Shown here piece after piece: positions 1-4,965 of a stretch of DNA of 6,645 nt. The notes under the pieces are model-generated. The model searched no databases, was not told the origin of the DNA, and saw only the letters and a program-made list of their open reading frames with translations. Both the position numbers and the translations under genes were made by a program. The stretch lies in the NCBI GenBank assembly GCA_036494925.1, contig DASXNR010000122.1:1-6645 (forward strand), in the 5' to 3' direction. The stretch's first letter is position 1. Each line of letters opens with the position of its first letter. Source of the DNA: JAMXLO01 sp036494925 (lineage in GTDB: Bacteria; Pseudomonadota; Alphaproteobacteria; Acetobacterales; Acetobacteraceae).

Positions 1-80
1 ACCCATCCTACGACATGTGACACGGCTCGACATTGAAATCTCGTAGGATGGGTAGAGCGCAGCGAAACCCATCGCTTCGC
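1..80. repeat. REP-like palindromic intergenic repeat
   Basis: The first 13 bases, acccatcctacga, are repeated exactly as the reverse complement at 41-53, giving a 13-bp perfect inverted repeat with a 27-base loop. A third unit, acccatc at 67-73, pairs with gatgggt at 47-53 around the segment agagcgcagcgaa. Thus GATGGGT/ACCCATC occurs three times in alternating orientation. This TAGGATGGGT...AACCCATC form resembles the REP-like palindromes scattered between genes in many Proteobacteria. It lies directly downstream of the stop of the minus-strand methionine-synthase-like gene, where such hairpins can stabilise or end transcripts. The element may continue to the left of the window. Confidence 0.75.
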
Positions 81-86
81 GCCACA

Positions 87-1127
87 TCAACCAGCCAGTT
101 CGCGCCGTACGATCGCCGCCCCCTCCACGAGCGCGCGCAGCTTCCCGAACGCCCGCTCGCGCGGCATGTACTTCATGCCGCAGTCGGGTGCCGGGATCAG
201 CCGCTCTGCCGCCACGAACCGCAGCCCGGCGCGGATGCGATCGGCGACCTGTTCGGCGGTCTCCACCTCGGCGCTGCCGAGATCGAGCACGCCCAGCATG
301 ATCTGCTTGCCCGACAGATCCGCCAGCACGCCGAGGTCGAGCTTCGGCTGCGCCGCCTCGATCGAGATCTGCTGCGCCACGGTGTCGGCTAGCTGCGGCA
401 GGAACGCGTAGCCGCTCGGCTTGTTGGCCACCACGTGGGCGTAGCCGAAGCAGAGGTGCACCACGGTCGGCCCTTCGATCCCCACCAGCGCCCGATTGAT
501 CGCGCGCACGCCGTAACGCTCGGCCTTGTCGGGCGCGGTGCGCACCCAGGGTTCGTCGAGCTGCACCACATCGACGCCGCTCGACTTGAGAGCGCGCAAC
601 TCCAGGTTCACGGCGACGGCGTAATCCATCGCCATCTCTTCTTCGTCTTTATAGAACTCGTTCTTTGCCTGTTGCGACAGGGTGAACGGTCCGGGCAGCG
701 TGATCTTGGTCGCACGGTCGGTCTGGCGCAGCAGGAACTCGACATCGCGCAGTTCCACCGGCTCACGACGGCGGATCTTGCCGACGACGCGCGGCACCGG
801 CGTGGCGCGACCGGCCTGCGAGCGCACTTCGCCTGGATGCTCCGCATCGATTCCCTCGAGCGCCAGCGCGAACCGGTTGGAGTAGCTTTCGCGGCGGATC
901 TCGCCGTCGGTGATGATGTCGATGCCGGCGCGCTCCATGTCGCGGATCGCCAGGATGGTGCCATCGTCCTGCGCCAGTTCGAGCAGGTCGGCAGGAATGC
1001 GCCAGATGTCGTGCGCGTGGGTGCGGGGCACGCCGTGCGTCTCCAGCGCCGCGCGGTTCACCAGCCAGTCGGGCTGCGGATAGCTGCCAACAACGGTGGT
1101 CGGCAGCAGATGCGTCGGATAGCCCAT
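87..1127 (-). CDS. Cobalamin-independent methionine synthase-like protein (core-MetE, C-terminal catalytic domain only)
   Basis: A 346-residue protein matching the zinc-dependent catalytic half of MetE; it lacks the N-terminal half of classical ~750-residue MetE. The four expected zinc ligands are visible: H224 and C226 in VVHLCFGYAH, E257 in ISIEAAQP and C316 in IPAPDCGMKY. Other family marks are TVVGSYPQP (residues 11-19), TDGE (73-76), TLPGPFT (143-149) and QLDEPW (189-194), where D191/E192 fit the MetE homocysteine-site motif. The family moves a methyl or alkyl group to a thiol, usually homocysteine to methionine in the cytoplasm; stand-alone core-MetE proteins often use donors other than methyl-folate, and some act on other thiols. 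The start is chosen at the ATG at 1127 because GAGGAGGG (1135-1142) precedes it by 7 bases and MGYPTHLLPTTVVGSYP is the expected N-terminus; the frame stays open to 1406 without similarity. It is divergent from the flavin monooxygenase gene. The domain is clear; the substrate is not known from the sequence. Confidence 0.93.
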   Translation of the reverse strand: MGYPTHLLPTTVVGSYPQPDWLVNRAALETHGVPRTHAHDIWRIPADLLELAQDDGTILAIRDMERAGIDIITDGEIRRESYSNRFALALEGIDAEHPGEVRSQAGRATPVPRVVGKIRRREPVELRDVEFLLRQTDRATKITLPGPFTLSQQAKNEFYKDEEEMAMDYAVAVNLELRALKSSGVDVVQLDEPWVRTAPDKAERYGVRAINRALVGIEGPTVVHLCFGYAHVVANKPSGYAFLPQLADTVAQQISIEAAQPKLDLGVLADLSGKQIMLGVLDLGSAEVETAEQVADRIRAGLRFVAAERLIPAPDCGMKYMPRERAFGKLRALVEGAAIVRRELAG

Positions 1128-1134
1128 GCCCGAT

Positions 1135-1142
1135 CCCTCCTC
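1135..1142 (-). promoter_or_regulatory. Ribosome binding site of the core-MetE gene
   Basis: Read on the minus strand this is GAGGAGGG, 7 bases before the ATG at 1127. It decides that start over the longer open frame that reaches 1406. Confidence 0.8.
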
Positions 1143-1192
1143 GCAGCGGATGAGTGCCACGCTAACAGCCGGATCGGGCCGGGGAAACGTGC

Positions 1193-1388
1193 ATGCCACC
1201 GTTTGTACTCGCAGGTCCTGCGGTGCTGCTTGCAGCCTTGGCGCCATGCGTCGCCCACACGAGCGACGGCGCCGCACCGCAGGCGCCGTCGCGAGCATGT
1301 GACGCGTTCCCTGCGGGGCAGCGAGAAGGCCCGGCTGCAATGGGCGCTGGAGCGCGATCTCGATACGTTCAATCGCGACCCCAGGTGA
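1193..1388 (+). pseudogene. Possible frameshifted small secreted-protein gene
   Basis: From ATG 1193 the plus strand encodes MPPFVLAGPAVLLAALAPC followed by VAHTSDGAAPQ, which looks like a hydrophobic signal peptide with a possible lipobox-like LAPC. After about residue 30 this frame loses protein-like character. The frame one base over then reads a charged helical stretch, SLRGSEKARLQWALERDL and DTFNRDPR, with GC-rich third positions, ending at TGA 1386-1388. A single frame change near the 1263-1292 hairpin would join them into a protein of about 65 residues. I recognise no family. The first frame also runs without a stop into the flavin monooxygenase, so it could alternatively be non-coding leader sequence. 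This is a weak call. Confidence 0.2.
1263..1292. repeat. Perfect 11-bp inverted repeat (hairpin)
   Basis: gcgacggcgcc at 1263-1273 is matched exactly by its reverse complement ggcgccgtcgc at 1282-1292, with the 8-base loop gcaccgca. The stem is almost all G-C, so it would be very stable as RNA. No T-tract follows on either strand, so it is not a canonical intrinsic terminator. It lies between two divergent genes, where a transcript leader structure, an operator or a relic terminator are all possible. Confidence 0.6.
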
Positions 1389-1433
1389 CACCCTTCGGTC
1401 CGGCACCTAGGCTATGCAACAGATCGGCAATCC

Positions 1434-1439
1434 GGAAGG
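1434..1439 (+). promoter_or_regulatory. Ribosome binding site of the flavin monooxygenase gene
   Basis: GGAAGG lies 8 bases before ATG 1448 and supports that start over the in-frame ATG at 1193. Confidence 0.7.
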
Positions 1440-1447
1440 CGACAGCG

Positions 1448-2497
1448 ATGGAGTTCGGCATCTTCCATGAATTTCCGTCCCTGCCGGGACGCTCCCACGC
1501 CGAGGCGTTCGCGCAATCATTCGAGCTGGTGGATGGCGCCGAACGCTGGGGGCTCGATGCGATGTGGCTGGGCGAGCTGCACTTCGATCCGGCGCGCTCG
1601 GTGCTGTCGTCGCCGCTTTGCGTCGCCAGTGCGATCGCGGCGCGCACGCAGCGGATGAAGATCGGGCTCGCCGTGCAGGTGTTGCCGCTGTGCCATCCGC
1701 TGCGTCTGGCCGAGGAGGCGGCGACCGTCGATCAGATCAGCAACGGACGGCTGATCTTCGGCGTCGGCCGTAGTGGCGTGGCGCGCACCTATGAGGCGTA
1801 TGGCGTGCCATACGGCGAAAGCCGCGAACGTTTCGCCGAAGTGCTCGACATCGTGCAGAAGGCCTGGACGCAGGACATGGTGTCGTACCGAGGCAAATAT
1901 CATCGCTTCGACGACGTGGCCGTGGTGCCGAAGCCATATCAGCAGCCGACACCGCCGATCCGCGTGGCGGCCACCAGTGCCGATACGTTTGTATCGATCG
2001 GCCGGCAGGGCCTGCCGATCTTCGTCGCGGTCCGCTACGAGACCGCGCCGGAGATCGCGCCACAGGTCGCGGCCTATCGCGAGGCGGTGGCAAGGTCTGC
2101 CGATCCGGATCGCGGCGGAGTGTTCCTGCGCGTTCCCGCCTATATCGCCGCGTCCGACGCGCAGGCTCGCGCCGAGGCGGAGCCGAGTCTGATCCACTTC
2201 TATCGCCAGCAGGCGGCGCTGCTGGCGGATTCGGCGAAGCGTGCCGGTGTCGATGGCGCCGACCGACGCGCGCAGACCGCGCGGCGGCTGGAGACGATAA
2301 CCTATGAAGAGGCACTGAAGGGCACGGTGCTGATCGGTTCGCCGGGCTCGGTCGCCGAACGGCTGGCGGAGCTGCGGCAGGAGCTGGGGCTGGACGGCGT
2401 GCTGATGGAGCTGAATTGCGGCGGCAGAATTCCGCATGAGAACGTCATGACGGCGCTGCGGCTGCTGTGCCAGGAGGTCATGCCGAAATTCCATTGA
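1448..2497 (+). CDS. Luciferase-like (LLM class) flavin-dependent monooxygenase
   Basis: A 349-residue protein of the bacterial luciferase-like family: TIM-barrel enzymes that use reduced FMN supplied by a reductase, plus O2, to oxidise organic substrates in the cytoplasm. Family marks in order are MEFGIFHEFP at the N-terminus, WLGELHF (40-46), HPLRLAEEAATVDQISNGRL (83-102) followed by IFGVGRSG, PKPYQQPTPPI (161-171) and LIGSPGSVAERL (295-306) near the C-terminus. Length is normal for a single-subunit member. In LuxA the motif corresponding to 43-46 is EHHF; here it is ELHF, so the residue aligned with the LuxA catalytic His44 is Leu while His45 is kept, which argues against a true luciferase. 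The ATG at 1448 is chosen because it gives the canonical N-terminus and has GGAAGG 8 bases upstream; the frame is open back to 1193 but that extension is not family-like. It is divergent from the core-MetE gene and ends 9 bases from the convergent GGDEF gene. The substrate cannot be inferred. Confidence 0.93.
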   Translation: MEFGIFHEFPSLPGRSHAEAFAQSFELVDGAERWGLDAMWLGELHFDPARSVLSSPLCVASAIAARTQRMKIGLAVQVLPLCHPLRLAEEAATVDQISNGRLIFGVGRSGVARTYEAYGVPYGESRERFAEVLDIVQKAWTQDMVSYRGKYHRFDDVAVVPKPYQQPTPPIRVAATSADTFVSIGRQGLPIFVAVRYETAPEIAPQVAAYREAVARSADPDRGGVFLRVPAYIAASDAQARAEAEPSLIHFYRQQAALLADSAKRAGVDGADRRAQTARRLETITYEEALKGTVLIGSPGSVAERLAELRQELGLDGVLMELNCGGRIPHENVMTALRLLCQEVMPKFH

Positions 2498-2507
2498 CGA
2501 ATTCGGC
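2482..2507. terminator. Possible bidirectional stem between convergent genes
   Basis: gccgaaattc (2482-2491) pairs with gaattcggc (2499-2507) with one bulged A and a 7-base loop. The stem covers the end of the flavin monooxygenase (stop 2495-2497) and touches the stop of the GGDEF gene (2507-2509), which leaves no other room for a terminator. The stem is short and no U-run follows in either direction, so intrinsic termination is uncertain. Confidence 0.3.
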
Positions 2508-3454
2508 TAGGCCGGTTGGACAGGCTCGCGGCCGGCCGCCATGACGCGGTTGCGACCCAGCCGCTTTGCCTCGTAGAGCGCCGCGTCGGCACGGCGCAGC
2601 AGTGCATCCCCCGGTTCGCCTGCCACCCGTTCGGCCACACCGAAACTCGCGGTGACCGGTTCGGGCAAGGGTTCGACACGTAACTCGGCGACCGCTGCGC
2701 GGATACGTTCGGCGATAGCAACAGCGTCCTGAAGATTGGTTGCCGGCATGAGCACGACGAACTCCTCACCGCCGAAGCGTGCCGCAATGTCGACCTCCCT
2801 TGTGCGCCGGCGCAAAACGTCCCCGAACGCCGCGAGCACCTTGTCGCCAGCCTCGTGTCCATACGTGTCGTTGACTTGCTTGAAGTGATCGAGGTCGGCC
2901 ATCACAGCACAAAAACCCCCGCCCGTGCGCTCGGCGCGGTTGGCTTCCACGACAAGCGCCTGTTCCAGCCGACGACGATTACCAACGCCGGTCAGCGGAT
3001 CGGTCAGCGAAGCGGTAAGGATCTGTGCCTCGCGCTGCTGCAATTTGTGGTTGATCTGTGCGAGCTCCAATTGTGCGTTGGCATATTCGCGATTGAGCGC
3101 GAGCACCGTATCGTAGAGTTGCTCCAGTTCCGCGATATCGTACTCGGCCAGCATGCGAAGCCGTCCGTCCATCCGCCAGACGCGGGCTTGCAGCGAGCGA
3201 GTCTGTCCCAGACGATCGCCAAACGTCAGCAGTCCCCGATGGATTCGTCCGTCGGGTCCCGCCGGTTTGCGTAGCAGGGTCGCAAAATCCGGCTGAATGA
3301 AAAGCGACGGAACGCGCTGGCCGATGGATTGCGAGCCTGCCGCGCCAAGCAGCCGCAGGAATCCGGCATTCGCCTCGAGCACTGTGCCGTGCTCGTCCAG
3401 GGCTGCCGCAGCTACCGCGAGCATCGCCTCCAGTTCTGCGGCAAACCAGGCCAT
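2507..3454 (-). CDS. PAS-like/GGDEF diguanylate cyclase, partner of the cobalamin sensor
   Basis: A 315-residue cytoplasmic protein with no membrane segments. Residues 1-100 form a short PAS-like input domain (AAALDEHGTVLEANAGFLRL, residues 16-35, is the typical PAS core). Residues about 105-148 form a heptad-rich helix or coiled coil, and residues 149-310 a GGDEF domain. The catalytic domain is complete: DPLTGVGNRR (152-161), metal and substrate residues in ADLDHFKQVNDTYGHEAGD (186-204), the active-site GGEEF (228-232), and an RxxD inhibitory site (R219-D222) five residues before it. It should therefore make c-di-GMP from two GTP and be product-inhibited. The start is ATG 3454; the frame is open to 3946 but that overlaps the upstream gene. 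Its start lies 5 bases after the stop of the cobalamin-binding gene with only a weak ribosome site of its own, so translational coupling is likely. The coiled coil suggests activation through dimer rearrangement, with the B12 protein as a plausible partner. Activity is highly likely; the PAS ligand is unknown. Confidence 0.93.
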   Translation of the reverse strand: MAWFAAELEAMLAVAAAALDEHGTVLEANAGFLRLLGAAGSQSIGQRVPSLFIQPDFATLLRKPAGPDGRIHRGLLTFGDRLGQTRSLQARVWRMDGRLRMLAEYDIAELEQLYDTVLALNREYANAQLELAQINHKLQQREAQILTASLTDPLTGVGNRRRLEQALVVEANRAERTGGGFCAVMADLDHFKQVNDTYGHEAGDKVLAAFGDVLRRRTREVDIAARFGGEEFVVLMPATNLQDAVAIAERIRAAVAELRVEPLPEPVTASFGVAERVAGEPGDALLRRADAALYEAKRLGRNRVMAAGREPVQPA

Positions 3455-3459
3455 TGCCG

Positions 3460-4524
3460 CTAGACGCCAACGATCCGGGTCGCCGCGACGACCGCCGCCA
3501 ACGCATCGGTGCTGAACGCGTCCGCACCCACCAGGTCCGCGAGGCGGCTGAAGCGGTTGATGGCAAGACCGCCGATAATGACGGCCGGCCGTGAACTGCC
3601 GAAATGCTCGGCCAACTGTACGATGATCGCCTTGGCGGTGGGCAATTGCTGTGCAAACGCGACCGACAGTCCTACCAGATGTGCCCGCCACTCCGCGACC
3701 TGCCGGATGATTGCCGCGCTCGGCACATCGGCGCCCAGATGCTGCACGTCCCAACCTGCCATTTGAAACGCATCGGCCACCATGCGCAAACCGACGGTAT
3801 GAAAGTTGCCCGCGACGCAGGCCAGCAGAACACGCTTGCCGATCATCGCCGCCGGTGGCGAGCGCAGCAATCCCATCGTCATGATCGACAAGGCGATCGC
3901 CGTCGCCATGTGTTCCCGTGCGACCGACACGCGGTTTGCCTGCCATTCCTCACCGATATGGTAGAGTGACGGCTGGACAACGTGCAGCTCGACATCGACG
4001 ACGTTGCGCCCATTGTCGATACAACCGTTCATGACCGCCAACGCGTCGTGTTGACGGCCCGAGAGCAGCGCCACCTCGAACGAAGCCGCCTCGGGCCACG
4101 GTTCGGGTGGTGCCGAAGGCAATGCCAGAGTTCCCTGCGCTGCCGCGTCCAGGAACTCGATTCGCGCCGCCTGCAGCGCAGCGGTCACCGCGCCGGCATC
4201 GGCCGCACCCATGTGTACCGCGAAGAACTCGCCAAGCAGGTCGAGCGACTGCGCGATGTGGTCCACAGGTATCGCCCGTGCGGCAAGGACACTGCTCAGC
4301 CAGCACAGGTAGTCCACCATTGGCTGGAGCAGACCGAACTCCAGGACCGGTGCCAGAAACTCGAGATGAAAGGCAAGGTCCTCACGACATGACGTCCGCC
4401 CCCGCTGCCCTAGCTGTTCATAGGCCGATCCGTGGATGGCGTAGAAGCGCTCGGTCACTGCGCTGACTGCATCCGCCTGCAACAACCGGAACCTTCGCAA
4501 TCCGTCTGGTCCGAGCGTTCTCAT
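3460..4524 (-). CDS. Cobalamin-binding sensor, CarH-like photoreceptor module without HTH
   Basis: A 354-residue soluble protein. Residues 1-130 are an all-helical domain I cannot name (SCREDLAFHLEFLAPVLEFG at 45-64, then DYLCWLSSVLAARAIP at 71-86). Residues about 148-220 are a B12-binding cap (Met_cap-like four-helix bundle), and residues 228-354 a B12-binding Rossmann domain. The cap holds W194-x9-E204-H205, the motif that defines the adenosylcobalamin cap in CarH/LitR photoreceptors. The Rossmann domain has GNFHTVG (239-245), where H242 is the expected lower cobalt ligand (Asp of the usual DxHxxG is Asn here), LSVAF (286-290) in place of SxL, and IIGG (316-319). The W-to-His spacing (48) is close to that of CarH (46). 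No MerR-type HTH is present, so direct DNA binding is unlikely. The ATG at 4524 has GAGGG 7 bases upstream. It lies 36 bases after the ABM gene and 5 bases before the diguanylate cyclase. Inferred role: B12-dependent light or cobalamin sensing to tune c-di-GMP. A corrinoid methyl-carrier is the main alternative. Confidence 0.85.
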   Translation of the reverse strand: MRTLGPDGLRRFRLLQADAVSAVTERFYAIHGSAYEQLGQRGRTSCREDLAFHLEFLAPVLEFGLLQPMVDYLCWLSSVLAARAIPVDHIAQSLDLLGEFFAVHMGAADAGAVTAALQAARIEFLDAAAQGTLALPSAPPEPWPEAASFEVALLSGRQHDALAVMNGCIDNGRNVVDVELHVVQPSLYHIGEEWQANRVSVAREHMATAIALSIMTMGLLRSPPAAMIGKRVLLACVAGNFHTVGLRMVADAFQMAGWDVQHLGADVPSAAIIRQVAEWRAHLVGLSVAFAQQLPTAKAIIVQLAEHFGSSRPAVIIGGLAINRFSRLADLVGADAFSTDALAAVVAATRIVGV

Positions 4525-4531
4525 CCCACGA

Positions 4532-4536
4532 CCCTC
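4532..4536 (-). promoter_or_regulatory. Ribosome binding site of the cobalamin-binding gene
   Basis: Minus-strand GAGGG, 7 bases before the ATG at 4524, lies within the 36-base gap after the ABM gene. Its presence supports independent translation initiation within a shared transcript. Confidence 0.65.
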
Positions 4537-4560
4537 GCCATTCGCTGTGAGCGTCGGTTG

Positions 4561-4860
4561 CTAATCGGCAAACACCTCGAAGAGGCGCACATTGGCGCTT
4601 CCCGGCACCAGTTTCAGACCTTTCGGGATGCCCTTGTGCGACTCATGGTACTCATGACTTCTGTGCCAGGTGCGGTAGCTCTGTTCATCGCGCCAATGGG
4701 TCACCAGCCAGACCTCGTCCGGGCCGTCGATCGGACACATGACCTGCATGCTGAGGAAACCCGGCGCATGGTCGACGAGGTGGGGGCGGCGGCGGAAAGC
4801 CGCCCGCACGGCATCGGACTTTCCGTTGGCAATGATGAATCGACTCAATGCGACAAACAT
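4561..4860 (-). CDS. ABM-fold small protein related to IsdG/MhuD-type heme-degrading monooxygenases
   Basis: A 99-residue protein with the dimeric alpha-beta barrel (antibiotic biosynthesis monooxygenase) pattern: MFVALSRFII strand at the N-terminus, PGFLSMQVMCP (33-43), DEVWLVTHWRDEQSYRTW (48-65), HESHK (72-76) and a C-terminal strand LFEVF. Aligned by eye with IsdG/MhuD, W65 matches their active-site Trp and H75 their heme-ligating His. The conserved catalytic Asn near residue 7 appears to be Ser6 here, so canonical heme breakdown to biliverdin-like products is uncertain; related ABM proteins are quinol or polyketide monooxygenases. The ATG at 4860 has GGAG 5 bases upstream and gives the family-typical N-terminus; the frame is open to 4929. 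It precedes the cobalamin sensor by 36 bases on the same strand, so it may share its transcript. Its promoter would lie in the 105-base gap 4861-4965, where I see none clearly. Confidence 0.8.
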   Translation of the reverse strand: MFVALSRFIIANGKSDAVRAAFRRRPHLVDHAPGFLSMQVMCPIDGPDEVWLVTHWRDEQSYRTWHRSHEYHESHKGIPKGLKLVPGSANVRLFEVFAD

Positions 4861-4965
4861 CTCGGCTCCGCCCTGCGGCCGTGCGGTCCGCGCTATCGGC
4901 GGCAGCCGGCGCGGCAACTCTGGCAGCACGGAATGGCCGAATCGTTAACGCGGCGGCGGGTGCCG

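Larger units (their letters stand above)
1128..1447. other. Divergent intergenic region with hairpin and possible gene remnant
   Basis: These 320 bases separate two outward-facing genes and must hold both promoters. I could not identify a convincing -35/-10 pair on either strand. The region contains a perfect 11-bp hairpin (1263-1292). On the plus strand there is a signal-peptide-like open frame from ATG 1193, preceded by GGGGAAA 6-7 bases upstream, and, in another frame, a coding-like stretch ending at TGA 1386-1388. The two could be pieces of one small gene broken by a frameshift, or chance open frames in GC-rich DNA. Confidence 0.5.

Noticed and set aside
1..53. CRISPR repeat or attachment site
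   Set aside because: The repeated units alternate in orientation and have no regular spacers, which fits a REP-like palindrome and not a direct-repeat array; no integrase is nearby.
1180..1200. Sigma-54-like promoter upstream of the core-MetE gene
   Set aside because: The minus strand reads TGGCATGCACGTTTCC, which has the GG but lacks GC at the required spacing.
435..1388. Long plus-strand open frame of 317 codons
   Set aside because: It lies antisense to the core-MetE gene, whose zinc ligands and family motifs are unmistakable; the frame is a by-product of GC-rich codon use. Only its last part (about 1290-1388), outside the gene, was kept as a weak remnant candidate.
1193..1447. N-terminal extension of the flavin monooxygenase from ATG 1193
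   Set aside because: The 85 extra residues have no similarity to the family, and ATG 1448 has both the canonical N-terminus and a GGAAGG site.
1517..2494. Long minus-strand open frame of 325 codons
   Set aside because: Antisense shadow of the flavin monooxygenase; the composition is rich in Arg, His and Gln as expected of a shadow frame.
3455..3946. N-terminal extension of the diguanylate cyclase
   Set aside because: It would overlap the cobalamin-binding domain of the upstream gene in another frame by nearly 490 bases; the PAS-like domain begins naturally at 3454.
3460..4524. Corrinoid methyl-carrier of a methyltransferase system
   Set aside because: Such carriers are usually about 210 residues, have DxHxxG and sit beside methyltransferase genes. 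This protein has the photoreceptor W-x9-EH cap motif, NxHxxG, an extra helical domain and a signalling neighbour. Not fully excluded.
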